Assembly (NCBI GenBank): GCA_044368415.1
Contig: JBIPLJ010000011.1
Location: forward strand, 1-64,000
Length of the DNA: 64,000 nt
Direction: 5' to 3'
DNA from: UBA4615 sp044368415
Lineage (GTDB): Bacteria; Pseudomonadota; Gammaproteobacteria; Burkholderiales; Burkholderiaceae_E
Part shown: one piece after another, positions 20,168 through 28,452 of the stretch
Position numbering within the stretch: position 1 is the stretch's first letter
How the letters are laid out: each line of letters opens with the position of its first letter
Position numbers and translations under genes: made by a program
The notes under the pieces: generated by a model
What the model saw: the letters and a program-made list of their open reading frames with translations, nothing else
The model's database searches: none
What the model was told of the DNA's origin: nothing

Positions 20168-21628
20168 ATGGCCGACGAGTCGCTCTGCCGGCTCGATGCG
20201 CTCGAGCTGTCCCGCGTGCTGCACCGTCGCGAGGCCTCGTGCCGCGACCTGATGGCCGCGAGCCTGGCCCGGATCGGCCGACTCAATCCGAGCTTCAACG
20301 CGATCGTGTCGCTGCGCGACGAGGCCGAGCTGCTCGACGAGGCCGGCCGCTGTGACCTCGAGCTCGCGCGCGGCGAGTCGCGCGGCTGGATGCACGGCTT
20401 CCCGCAGGCGATCAAGGACCTCGCGCCGACCCGCGGCCTTCGCACCACCTTCGGCTCGCCACTCTTTCGCGACTTCGTGCCCGAGGCCGACGGGCTGGTG
20501 GTGGAACGGATCCGGCGCGCCGGCGGCATCGTGATCGGCAAGACCAACGTGCCCGAATGGGGGCTGGGCTCGCAGAGCTACAACCCGGTGTTCGGCGTCA
20601 CCCGTAATGCCTACGACCCGTCGCGCACCTGCGGCGGCTCGAGTGGCGGCGCGGCGGTCGCGCTCGCGCTGCGGCTGCTGCCGGTGGCGGACGGCAGCGA
20701 CATGGGCGGCTCGCTGCGCAATCCGGCGGCCTGGGGCAATGTGTTCGGGCTGCGGCCCTCGCGCGGGCGCGTGCCGATGTGGCCGGCCGAGGATGCCTTC
20801 TTCGCGCAGCTCGGCACTGAGGGGCCGATGGCGCGCACCGTGCCCGACCTGGCGGCGCTGCTGCGCACGCTGTCCGGCCCCGATGCGCGCGCGCCACTCG
20901 CCCTCGACGCCGATCCGACGGTCTTCGGCGAGCCGCTCGAGGCCGAGGTCACCGGCACCCGCGTCGGCTGGCTGGGGGACTTCGGCGGCCATCTCGCGAC
21001 CGAGCCCGGCGTGCTCGCGCTGTGCGAATCGGCCCTGCGGGACCTGGCCGGCGTCGGCTGCGCCGTCGAGCCGCTCGCGCTCGGCTTCGATCCGGAGCGG
21101 CTGTGGCGCACGTTCATGACGCTGCGCGCGATGAGCTTCGCGGGCCGCTTCGAGGCGCTGCGCGCCGCCCCTGCGAAATGGGCGCTGCTCAAGCCCGAGG
21201 CACAGTGGGAGGTCGAGCAGGGATTGGGCGTCCGCGCTGTCGACGTACATCGCGCCTCGGTCGCTCGCACCGTCTGGTTCCATCATGTGAGCGGAGTGCT
21301 CGAGCGCTTCGACGTGCTCGCGCTGCCGGTCACGCAGGTCTTCCCGTTCGACGCCGGCACACACTGGCCCGCCGAGATTGCCGGCCGGCGCATGGACAGC
21401 TACCACCGCTGGATGGAAGTCGTCGCCGGCCCGACCTTGGCTGGTTTGCCCGCGATCAGCGTGCCGGCGGGCTTCGATGCCCGGGGCCTGCCGATGGGCC
21501 TGCAGCTGGTCGGCCGCCCGAACGGCGAGCTCGCGCTGCTGCGAATCGCCCGCGCCTACGAGCTCGCCACGCAGTGGGTGCAGCGACGCCCTCCTCCGGG
21601 CAAGATCGCCGAGTTCCTCGAGCGCTAA
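20168..21628 (+). CDS. Amidase (amidase-signature family)
   Basis: A 486-residue amidase-signature hydrolase. The Ser-cisSer-Lys triad is visible: Lys in FPQAIKDLAPT near residue 82, the Ser-rich core CGGSSGGAAVAL near 157, and the nucleophile Ser in DGSDMGGSLRNPA near 182. Substrates of this family are carboxamides, including allophanate and ureido compounds. Its end overlaps the stop of convergent puuE by four bases. A role in breaking down ureides from purines would fit the neighbourhood but is not shown by the sequence. The ATG at 20168 was chosen over one 24 bp upstream because the protein aligns better from there. Confidence 0.88.
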   Translation: MADESLCRLDALELSRVLHRREASCRDLMAASLARIGRLNPSFNAIVSLRDEAELLDEAGRCDLELARGESRGWMHGFPQAIKDLAPTRGLRTTFGSPLFRDFVPEADGLVVERIRRAGGIVIGKTNVPEWGLGSQSYNPVFGVTRNAYDPSRTCGGSSGGAAVALALRLLPVADGSDMGGSLRNPAAWGNVFGLRPSRGRVPMWPAEDAFFAQLGTEGPMARTVPDLAALLRTLSGPDARAPLALDADPTVFGEPLEAEVTGTRVGWLGDFGGHLATEPGVLALCESALRDLAGVGCAVEPLALGFDPERLWRTFMTLRAMSFAGRFEALRAAPAKWALLKPEAQWEVEQGLGVRAVDVHRASVARTVWFHHVSGVLERFDVLALPVTQVFPFDAGTHWPAEIAGRRMDSYHRWMEVVAGPTLAGLPAISVPAGFDARGLPMGLQLVGRPNGELALLRIARAYELATQWVQRRPPPGKIAEFLER

Positions 21629-22548
21629 GGCGCCGAGGGCGGGTGGTTCGCGATCCAGTGCCGGGCGATGTCGACGCGGCGGCATACCCAGACTCGCTCG
21701 TGCCGCTGGACGTGATCCAGGAAGTGCTGCAGCGCGCGAAAACGCCCCGGCCGCCCGAGCAGCCGGCAGTGCATGCCGACCGACATCATCTTCGGCGACT
21801 CGGCGCCCTCCTCGTACAGCACGTCGAAGGTGTCGGTCAGGTAGCGCAGGAACTGCTCGCCGGTGTTGAAGCCCTGCGGCGTGGCGAATCGCATGTCATT
21901 CGAGTCGAGCGTGTAGGGCACGACCAAGTGATCGACCTGGGTGCCGTCGGTCTTCGCGACGCGTGTCCAGAACGGCAGGTCATCGCCGTAGTAGTCCGAG
22001 TCGTAGAGGAAGCCGCCGTGGTCGGCGACCAGGCGCCGGGTATTCGGGCTGTCCCGGCCGGTGTACCAGCCCAGTGCACGCTGGCCGGTCAGGCGCTCGA
22101 TGATCGCCATGCCGCGGCGCAGGTGCTCGCGCTCGGTCGCCTCGTCCATCGACTGGTAGTGGATCCAGCGCCAGCCGTGGCAGGCGATTTCGTGGCCGAG
22201 CTCGACGAAGGCTCGAGTCAACTCGGGATGGCGCTCGAGCGCCATCGACACACCGAAGACAGTCAGCGCCAGACCGCGCCGCTCGAACTCTCGCAGGATC
22301 CGCCAGACGCCGGCTCGAGAGCCGTACTCGTAGATCGACTCCATCGACAAGTGCCGGTCCGGGTAAGCAGCGGCGCCGACGATCTCGGACAGGAACTGCT
22401 CGGAGCCGGCATCGCCGTGGAGCACGCTGTTCTCGCCGCCTTCCTCATAGTTGAGGACGAACTGGACGGCGACGCGCGCGTCGCCAGGCCAGCGGGCATG
22501 GGGCGGGGTGCGGCCGTAGCCGACGAGGTCGCGGGGGTAGTCGGTCAT
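21625..22548 (-). CDS. puuE: Allantoinase PuuE (polysaccharide-deacetylase fold)
   Basis: The 307-residue protein matches the metal-independent PuuE allantoinases (allantoin to allantoate) of the polysaccharide-deacetylase family. The start MTDYPRDLVGYGRTPP, NYEEGGENSVLHGD, the EYGSRAGVWRILREFERRG segment, GHEIACHGWRWIHYQ and YTGRDSPNTRRLV are characteristic. Length equals that of Pseudomonas PuuE (about 308). In many genomes puuE is next to uraD; here no uraD is found. The start at 22548 gives the canonical N-terminus. Confidence 0.93.
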   Translation of the reverse strand: MTDYPRDLVGYGRTPPHARWPGDARVAVQFVLNYEEGGENSVLHGDAGSEQFLSEIVGAAAYPDRHLSMESIYEYGSRAGVWRILREFERRGLALTVFGVSMALERHPELTRAFVELGHEIACHGWRWIHYQSMDEATEREHLRRGMAIIERLTGQRALGWYTGRDSPNTRRLVADHGGFLYDSDYYGDDLPFWTRVAKTDGTQVDHLVVPYTLDSNDMRFATPQGFNTGEQFLRYLTDTFDVLYEEGAESPKMMSVGMHCRLLGRPGRFRALQHFLDHVQRHERVWVCRRVDIARHWIANHPPSAP

Positions 22549-22734
22549 CGCGCACGGCAGGAGGGGTCGGGCGTTCGGGAGATCCGCACATCGAAAGCGC
22601 GGGCCGGCGGTCGAGTGTAGCGTACGGCCGCAGGCAGGCGGCACGCCCGGCGACCGCGCGGCGGCGGCCAGCAGCACGGATCCGGACTTGAAGAGGTCTC
22701 TCTACGCGGGTACGAGCAACGTGCCTGCAGGCCC

Positions 22735-22885
22735 TGATCGCCTCCTCGAGCCAGTCACGCGCGACGGCATGGTGCGGGTGATCGCTGCGCGAAGCAGCGA
22801 TCAGCACGTTGACATCAGGCGTCATCGTCAAGGGCCTCGAGCAGCGCCGTGTTGCTCCAGGCTGAGGGTCGTCTTCATGACGGCG
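22735..22885 (-). pseudogene. VapB/VapC toxin-antitoxin remnant
   Basis: On the minus strand one frame ends NTALLEALDDDA-stop at about 22820, typical of the C-terminal tail of a VapB-type antitoxin. The overlapping ATG at 22825 begins MTPDVNVLIAASRSDHPHH, the PIN-domain start of a VapC ribonuclease with its first acidic residue (Asp4). After DWLEEAIRA the frame loses PIN similarity. The expected GTLLVPA strand continues in another frame and soon meets a stop. Only about 30 toxin residues and the antitoxin tail survive. Confidence 0.6.
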
Positions 22886-22900
22886 ACCGGCCATGCCTCG

Positions 22901-24304
22901 TCAGCCCACTGCGAGCGCAAGCACTGACGCGCGCTGCCTGAGCGTCAGGTCGTGGACGTCGACAGTCGCGAGCCGTCCCTCGTCGACGACGACCCGCCCG
23001 CCGACCACAGTGAAGCGCGCGCGCACCGGCGAGGCGAACAGCAGGCCGGCGACCGCGTCATGCACGCCGGCATGCTCGAGACCGCCGGCGTCGAAGACCG
23101 CCAGGTCGGCCGCCAGGCCGGGCGCGAGTGCGCCGATGTCGTCTCGGCCCAGCACCGCCGCGCCGCCCAACGTCGCCATCTCCAGCGCGTCGCGCGCCCG
23201 CAGCGCCGCGGGGCCGTGCCCCACGCGCGCCAGCAGCATCGCCTGGCGGGCCTCGCCCAGCAGGTGGGCACCGTCGTTCGAGGCCGAGCCGTCGACGCCG
23301 AGCCCGACCCGCAAGCCCGCGCGGATCCAGGCCGGCGTCGGCGCGATGCCGGAGCCCAGGCGCATGTTTGAGCACGGGCAGTGGGCGATGCCCGTGCGGG
23401 TCGCGCCGAAACGCGCGATGCCGGGCGCATCGAGCTTGACGCAGTGTGCATGCCAGACGTCATCGCCCAGCCAGCCGACCGACTCGGCGTACTCCGCCGG
23501 CGTCATGCCGAATGTCTCGCGACTGTAGGCAACGTCGTCATCGTTCTCGGCGAGATGCGTGTGCAGCCGCACGCCGAGCCGGCGCGCCATCGTGGCGGCC
23601 TCGCGCATCAGCCGCGGGCTCACCGAGAACGGCGAGCAGGGCGCGAGGGCCACGCGCGTCATCGCGCCGTGCGACGGGTCGTGCCAGCGGCGCACGACGC
23701 GCTCGCTGTCCTCGAGGATGGCATCCTCGTCCTCGACGACCGAGTCCGGTGGCAGGCCGCCTGCGCTTTCGCCGACGCTCATCGCGCCGCGGCAGGCGTG
23801 GAAGCGCAGGCCGGTGCGGCGGGCGACCTCGATGGTGTCGTCGAGGCGCGCACCGTTCGGAAAGATGTACTGGTGGTCGCTGGAGGTGGTGCAGCCCGAG
23901 ACCAGGAGCTCGGCCATCGCCACCTCGGCGGCGGTCGCGAACATCTCCGGCGTGTAGCGGGCCCAGATCGGGTAGAGCGTGCGCAGCCAGCCGAAGAGGT
24001 CCGCATCCTGCGCAGCGGGCACCGCGCGGGTCAGCGACTGATACATGTGGTGATGGGTGTTCACCAGCCCGGGTGTCACCACGCAACCCGAGGCGTCGAT
24101 GCGCCGCAGCCGCGCACCGACGCGGCCCGAGGCGCGGGCCGCGGCGAGCGCGGCTTCGACCTCGGCGCGCGCGCCGACGGCTTCGATGCGGCCGTCGACG
24201 GCGAGCACTGAGCCCGCGCGCAGCTCGCGGCGGGAGGCGTCCATCGTGACGACGACGTCGGCACGTTCGACGAGAAGGGCGGCGCGGGGGGCGATCGTAT
24301 CCAT
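22901..24304 (-). CDS. 8-oxoguanine deaminase-like amidohydrolase
   Basis: The 467-residue amidohydrolase has the metal motif TPGLVNTHHHMYQSLTRA (His84-86), an HTHLAEND strand, WHAHCVKLDAPGIARF, HCPCSNMRLGSGIAP and the metal Asp in VGLGVDGSASNDG. These features are those of the 8-oxoguanine deaminase / hydroxyatrazine hydrolase subgroup, which deaminates oxidised guanine or isocytosine-like rings. 8-oxoguanine would give urate, which fits the urate-degrading genes nearby. A role as a broader N-heterocycle deaminase is the main alternative. Confidence 0.9.
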   Translation of the reverse strand: MDTIAPRAALLVERADVVVTMDASRRELRAGSVLAVDGRIEAVGARAEVEAALAAARASGRVGARLRRIDASGCVVTPGLVNTHHHMYQSLTRAVPAAQDADLFGWLRTLYPIWARYTPEMFATAAEVAMAELLVSGCTTSSDHQYIFPNGARLDDTIEVARRTGLRFHACRGAMSVGESAGGLPPDSVVEDEDAILEDSERVVRRWHDPSHGAMTRVALAPCSPFSVSPRLMREAATMARRLGVRLHTHLAENDDDVAYSRETFGMTPAEYAESVGWLGDDVWHAHCVKLDAPGIARFGATRTGIAHCPCSNMRLGSGIAPTPAWIRAGLRVGLGVDGSASNDGAHLLGEARQAMLLARVGHGPAALRARDALEMATLGGAAVLGRDDIGALAPGLAADLAVFDAGGLEHAGVHDAVAGLLFASPVRARFTVVGGRVVVDEGRLATVDVHDLTLRQRASVLALAVG

Positions 24305-24344
24305 CGCGGCATTATCCGCGCGCGGTGGGGGTGCGGGCGCTGGC

Positions 24345-25040
24345 CGAGCGGCTCGGCACGCAGGTGCTGATCGACTACAAAGTCGGCGCGGCCTGCACCG
24401 TCCGCCAGCCTGTCGCGTCTCGCCGTTCGACCCGCCCCCCCCGAGGCGTCGGTCCGCGGCAGCCCGATCCCCTCGCCTGCGGACCCGATCCGCAGCAGCT
24501 CGATCCAGCCGTTGCAGACCAGGTCGCGCACCACCGCGTGCTGGCTAATCACCGCGTCGATCGCGGCGCGCGGCGCCTCGATGAACACCGCCAGCCGCAG
24601 CGGCGTGTGCATCCAGCGGGTGCCGTCATGCCGATCCGCAGGTCGCCGCCGTTGCCCTCGAACACGCCGATGCGCCCGCCCACCACGTTGTGCAGCATCG
24701 TGTTGCCGCTGCCGTAGCGCGTCGGGTCGACGGTCGACGCGTGGTATTGCAGGTTGATCCAGTTCGTCACCACCATCGGCGCGGTCATGATCCAGCGCAC
24801 GTCGATGCAGAGCACCGCCGGCGCCGCGGCGGGGGGGCGCGGTGCCCCGCGCGGACAGCGCCTCGCACAGCGGTCGACGCTCGGCGATCTCGAGGGCACG
24901 CTGCAGTAGCCAGTCGTCGCGCAGCAGCAGCTCACAGGCCGCGCGGATCGCATGCAGCGCCACGATCGCGGCGTCGTCGTCGCCGCCGGCTTCCGAAGAG
25001 CCCTCCCTCGGCAGCAGTCCGCCGGCGGGCATGGGCCCTG
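24345..25040 (-). pseudogene. DabA (DUF2309) inorganic-carbon transporter subunit, remnant
   Basis: The C-terminal part of a DabA-like protein is recognisable on the minus strand: TAPMVVTNWINLQYHASTVD and GSGNTMLHNVVGG, then EGNGGDLRIG. In another frame it continues with LRLAVFIEAPRAAIDAVI and NGWIELLRIG. Just before it, AVLCIDVR matches the metal-binding CIDVRSE core of DabA, but it is joined directly to the C-terminal part, so several hundred codons are deleted. At least one further frameshift lies near 24620. The remaining reading is degenerate and no functional protein is possible. Confidence 0.7.
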
Positions 25041-25059
25041 TTGAAGAACGCCACGCAGT

Positions 25060-25305
25060 GCTGCCGAGGTCGACGACATGGCGATGCTGCGGCTGCTCGC
25101 GCGCGACTCCGACAGCGTGGCGCTCCTGCCGACGATCGTCGTGCAGGACGCGTTGCGCGCGGGCCGGCTGGTCGAGTACGCGGTCGTCCCCGAGCTGAGC
25201 GAGACCTTCTGTGCGAACACGGTGAAGCGGCACTTCGAGCCGCCGCTGATCAAGGCGCTGCTGCGACGCCCGGAGACGGAGGTGCTCAGTGTGCCCGGCA
25301 ACTGA
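25060..25305 (+). pseudogene. LysR-family regulator, C-terminal remnant
   Basis: The frame reads AEVDDMAMLRLLARDSDSVALLPTIVV and ends near VLSVPGN at a TGA. This is the last third of a LysR effector domain of the NhaR-like type. The N-terminal two-thirds are absent; upstream sequence is the degenerate dabA remnant on the opposite strand. The two were probably once divergent neighbours, as regulators of dab operons often are. Confidence 0.7.
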
Positions 25306-25316
25306 GGAGGCGCGCA

Positions 25317-25332
25317 TGGCATCATCCTTGCT
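25317..25332 (+). promoter_or_regulatory. Candidate sigma-54 promoter of uraH-puuD
   Basis: TGGCATCATCCTTGCT has GG and GC ten bases apart, TGGCA at -24 and TTGCT at -12. Two positions differ from consensus. The predicted start is about 47 bp upstream of the uraH ATG. It lies just after the LysR remnant. Confidence 0.55.
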
Positions 25333-25389
25333 CGACCTCGGCCCCGTCCCCGCGCCGACCGGGCCTTCCCCGGAACCCTGCACCGAACG

Positions 25390-25743
25390 ATGGCAAAACT
25401 GTCCACCCATGTGCTCGACACCGCCCGCGGTCGGCCGGCGCCCGGCGTGCCGATCGAGCTGTCCGCCGCCGACGGCGAGCGCTGGACGCCGCTGGTGCGC
25501 ACACTCACCAACGCCGACGGCCGCACCGACGCGCCGCTGCTGGCCGGCGACGCCGTCCGCCCGGGACGCTACCGCCTGAGCTTCGCCGTGGGCGACTACT
25601 TTCGCGCCGCCGGCGTCGAACTGCCCGAGCCGCCCTTCGTCGACGTGGTCGTCATCGACTTCGGCATCGCCGAGGCTGGCGGCAACTACCACGTGCCGCT
25701 GCTGGTCTCGCCCTGGGCCTGGTCGACCTACCGCGGCAGCTGA
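25390..25743 (+). CDS. uraH: 5-hydroxyisourate hydrolase
   Basis: A 117-residue transthyretin-like hydrolase that opens 5-hydroxyisourate to OHCU, the step after urate oxidation. The family signatures are complete: N-terminal LSTHVLDTARGRPA with the active-site His7, a central Arg region (PLVRTLTNADGRTD) and the C-terminal tetrapeptide YRGS. Length is typical. There is no signal peptide, so it is cytosolic. It is followed after 4 bp by puuD, the enzyme that makes its substrate. Confidence 0.96.
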   Translation: MAKLSTHVLDTARGRPAPGVPIELSAADGERWTPLVRTLTNADGRTDAPLLAGDAVRPGRYRLSFAVGDYFRAAGVELPEPPFVDVVVIDFGIAEAGGNYHVPLLVSPWAWSTYRGS

Positions 25744-25747
25744 GCGC

Positions 25748-26944
25748 ATGGAGCCCTATGTCCTCGAGTGGCTGAACCTCCTCGGCCGCTGGTTCCACCT
25801 GATCGCCGGCATCGCCTGGATCGGATCCTCGTTCTATTTCGTGTGGCTCGACGCACACCTGCACGCGCCGCGTGACCGCGAGGAAGGCACGCGCCTCGAC
25901 CTGGTTGGCGAAGTCTGGTCGGTGCACGGCGGCGGCTTCTATCGCGCTCAGAAGTTCCGGGTCGCACCGCCCGAGCTGCCCGAGCCGCTGCATTGGTTCA
26001 AGTGGGAGGCCTACAGCACCTGGATGTCCGGCATGTTCATGTTGGTGCTGATCTACTGGCTGGGCGCGGGCGTCTACCTGGTCGATCCGGCAGTCGCCGC
26101 GCTCGCCCCGGGCACCGCGGTCGCGATCGCCGCGGCCTGTCTGGTCGGCGGCTGGCTGGTCTACGATGCGCTGTGCCGATCGCGCCTGGGCGAGAACGAG
26201 CCCGTGCTCGCTGCGATCCTGTTCGCGCTGTGCTCGGTCGCGGCGTGGGGACTGTGCCAGCTCTTCTCGGGCCGTGGCGCGTTCATCCACTTCGGCGCGA
26301 TGCTCGGCACGATCATGGCCGCCAATGTGTTCTTCGTGATCATCCCGGGCCAGAAGGCGCTGGTGCGCGCCAAGCAGGACGGTCGCGCGCCCGACCCGAT
26401 CCATGGCCTGCGCGGCAAGCAGCGCAGCGTGCACAACACCTACTTCACGCTGCCGGTGCTGTTCACGATGATCAGCAACCATTACGCAGTGCTGACCCAG
26501 CACCGCTTCGCGTGGCTGGCGCTGGTGGGCATGGCGCTGGCGGGCTCGACGATCCGGCTGTACCTGGTGCTGCGACACCGCGGGCAGCCTAAGCCGCTGT
26601 TGCTGGCGGTCGGCCTCGCCTCGCTCGCCGGCACCTTCGTGCTCGCGATGCCGCGCCCGGCATCGACGCAGGCCGGTGCCGCCGCGCCCGCGTTCTCGCA
26701 GGTGCGCACGGTCATCGAGCAGCGCTGCGTCGCCTGCCACGCGGCGCAGCCCACATATCCGGGCTTCGCATCGCCGCCCAAGAACGTGGTGCTCGACTCG
26801 GCCGACGCGATCGTGCGCCAGGCTCAGGCGATCCACCAGCAGACGGTGGTCACGAACGCGATGCCGATCGGCAACCTCACCCAGATCACCGAGGCCGAGC
26901 GGGCGGTGATCGACGGCTGGTATCGGGCGGGTGCCAAGCCCTAG
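25748..26944 (+). CDS. puuD: Membrane-bound urate oxidase with cytochrome c domain (PuuD)
   Basis: The 398-residue protein combines an N-terminal multi-helix membrane domain (DUF989; LGRWFHLIAGIAWIGSSFYF at residues 12-31, then about seven further helices to residue 300) with a C-terminal c-type cytochrome. The haem-binding CVACH is near residue 327 and the axial Met candidate in TNAMPIGNL near 376. PuuD proteins hydroxylate urate to 5-hydroxyisourate and pass electrons to the respiratory chain rather than making H2O2. The protein is full length. Confidence 0.95.
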   Translation: MEPYVLEWLNLLGRWFHLIAGIAWIGSSFYFVWLDAHLHAPRDREEGTRLDLVGEVWSVHGGGFYRAQKFRVAPPELPEPLHWFKWEAYSTWMSGMFMLVLIYWLGAGVYLVDPAVAALAPGTAVAIAAACLVGGWLVYDALCRSRLGENEPVLAAILFALCSVAAWGLCQLFSGRGAFIHFGAMLGTIMAANVFFVIIPGQKALVRAKQDGRAPDPIHGLRGKQRSVHNTYFTLPVLFTMISNHYAVLTQHRFAWLALVGMALAGSTIRLYLVLRHRGQPKPLLLAVGLASLAGTFVLAMPRPASTQAGAAAPAFSQVRTVIEQRCVACHAAQPTYPGFASPPKNVVLDSADAIVRQAQAIHQQTVVTNAMPIGNLTQITEAERAVIDGWYRAGAKP

Positions 26945-26972
26945 GGGGTGCCGTGTGCCGGGAGAGCACCCC
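26945..26972 (+). terminator. Possible terminator hairpin after puuD
   Basis: GGGGTGC (26945-26951) and GCACCCC (26966-26972) form a perfect 7-bp stem with a 14-nt loop, directly after the puuD stop. There is no T run, so intrinsic termination is uncertain. Confidence 0.35.
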
Positions 26973-27056
26973 AAGAGCGGAACGACTCCGCACCGAAACG
27001 TGCGGGCGACAGCCCCCCCCCGCGGATAATCCGGCCTCATCGCACCGGAGACCGCC

Positions 27057-27131
27057 ATGACCGATCCGCATCCTGCCACCCGCAGCCGCCGCGCCGTCCT
27101 GCGCGGCATCGCCGCGGTCGAGTTGGCATGA
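27057..27131 (+). CDS. Short ORF with Tat-like sequence upstream of CoA-transferase
   Basis: ATG at 27057 opens a 24-codon frame (MTDPHPATRSRRAVLRGIAA then VELA) that stops at 27129-27131. The stop overlaps the CoA-transferase ATG (ATGA). The SRRAVLRGIAA segment looks like the start of a twin-arginine signal peptide. It may be the stump of a deleted exported protein, or a short upstream ORF that couples translation. No function is assigned. Confidence 0.35.
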   Translation: MTDPHPATRSRRAVLRGIAAVELA

Positions 27132-28273
27132 CGATGACCCCGCAGATGCCGCTGCCGCTCGCGGGCCTCACCGTCGTCGAGCTCGGCCAGGTGCTGGCCG
27201 GCCCGTTCGCCGGCGCGATCTTCGTCGACCTCGGCGCCGAGGTGATCAAGATCGAGCGGCCCGAGGTCGGCGACGACGCGCGCCAGATGGGCCCGCCGTT
27301 CCGCGACGGCGACTCGCTCGCCTTCCAGGTGTTCAACCGCGGCAAACAATCGGTGGTCATCGACCTGAAGACGCCGCAGGGGCTGGCCGCGCTCGACGCC
27401 ATCGTCGCGGGCGCCGACATCCTGGTGCACAACCTGCGCCCCGGCGTGCCCGAGTCGCTCGGCCTGGACGGTGCGACGCTGTGCGCCCGCCATCCGCGGC
27501 TGATCTACTGCGGCATGTCGGCGTTCGGCCACCTCGGCCCGCTTGCGCAGCGCCCCGGCTACGAGCCGTTGCTGCAGGCCTGGAGCGGGCTGTCGAGCAT
27601 CAACGGCGAGCCCGACGGCCCACCGATCCGAAGCGGCGCGTCGATCTGCGACCAGGGCACCGGCATGTGGATCGTCATCGGCGCGCTGTCGCTGCTGCAC
27701 CGGCGCACGCTGACCGGCCGCGGCGGCGTCGTGCAGGGCTCGCTCGCCGAGACCGCACTCGCCTGGATCGCGCAGAAAAGCGACGCGTTCGCCAACGAGG
27801 GCAAGCTCCCCGAGCGCCATGCCTCCGGTCACCCGAGCTTCGTGCCTTATGAGGCCTTCGACGGCTCGGACGGCCCGTTCCTGCTGTGCGTCGGCAACGA
27901 CCGGCTGTTCGTGAAGTTCGCCCAGGTGCTCGGCCGCCCCGACTGGACGACGGACACGCGCTTCCAGAGCAACCGCGACCGCCTCGTCAACAAGGCCGAG
28001 CTGCTCGGGCAGATCCGCGCGCTGCTGCGCACACGGCCCCGAACCGACTGGATGGCCGCGCTCGAGGCCGCGGGCGTGCCCTGCGCGCCGATCCATTCGG
28101 TGCCCGAGGCGCTCGCCCAGCCGCAGGTGGCCGCGCTCGGCATCCTGCAGGCCGTGCCCGGCACCGACTTCGCACTGACCGGGCTGCCGCTGTCCTTCGA
28201 CGGCGCGCGGCCGGCCATCCGCGGGCCCGCGCCGCCGCTCGGGGCGGATACCGCGCGTCACATCCCCGTCTGA
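27128..28273 (+). CDS. Class III (CaiB/BaiF) CoA-transferase
   Basis: The 381-residue protein has the family III CoA-transferase fold. The N-terminal region LTVVELGQVLAGPFAGAIFVDLGAEVIKIERP is typical. The catalytic Asp is likely in SICDQGTGMW near residue 177, and the C-terminal small domain is complete. Such enzymes move CoA between organic acids such as oxalate, formate, succinate or carnitine. The acid used here cannot be read. The start at 27128 overlaps the short ORF before it; an in-frame ATG three codons later is also possible. It could handle a C2-C4 acid from purine ring breakdown, but this is speculation from position. Confidence 0.9.
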   Translation: MTMTPQMPLPLAGLTVVELGQVLAGPFAGAIFVDLGAEVIKIERPEVGDDARQMGPPFRDGDSLAFQVFNRGKQSVVIDLKTPQGLAALDAIVAGADILVHNLRPGVPESLGLDGATLCARHPRLIYCGMSAFGHLGPLAQRPGYEPLLQAWSGLSSINGEPDGPPIRSGASICDQGTGMWIVIGALSLLHRRTLTGRGGVVQGSLAETALAWIAQKSDAFANEGKLPERHASGHPSFVPYEAFDGSDGPFLLCVGNDRLFVKFAQVLGRPDWTTDTRFQSNRDRLVNKAELLGQIRALLRTRPRTDWMAALEAAGVPCAPIHSVPEALAQPQVAALGILQAVPGTDFALTGLPLSFDGARPAIRGPAPPLGADTARHIPV

Positions 28274-28313
28274 GCCCGTCCCGGACCGGGCCCGACGGGG
28301 GCGGTTCGAATCC

Positions 28314-28329
28314 GGTGCGACGTCGCACC
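28314..28329. promoter_or_regulatory. 16-bp perfect palindrome, candidate operator
   Basis: GGTGCGACGTCGCACC reads the same on both strands. It is 32 bp upstream of a sigma-54-like promoter and 123 bp upstream of the substrate-binding protein gene. A close variant (GGTGCG-CCG-CGCACC) abuts the sigma-54-like promoter of the rhodanese gene at 38195-38211. Confidence 0.45.
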
Positions 28330-28361
28330 AGAAGGGCGCACGGCGGCGGTGTAATCCTCGC

Positions 28362-28377
28362 CGGCACAAGTCTTGCA
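28362..28377 (+). promoter_or_regulatory. Candidate sigma-54 promoter of NMT1-type transporter operon
   Basis: CGGCACAAGTCTTGCA keeps GG and GC at the right distance, with GGCAC and a full TTGCA. It differs from consensus at two positions. The predicted start is about 65 bp upstream of the ATG at 28453. Confidence 0.6.
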
Positions 28378-28452
28378 GCCACGCTCGACTGTTCTGTACC
28401 TGCCGACGTGCCCCACTGGACCGCGGCCGTCCCACCCCAGGAGTCCCCGCCG

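Noticed and set aside
22553..22688. Possible small RNA or gene between puuE and the VapBC relic
   Set aside because: No terminator, promoter or conserved frame could be seen.
26948..27127. In-frame extension of the CoA-transferase upstream to 26948
   Set aside because: The extension has no family similarity; the conserved N-terminus begins at 27128.
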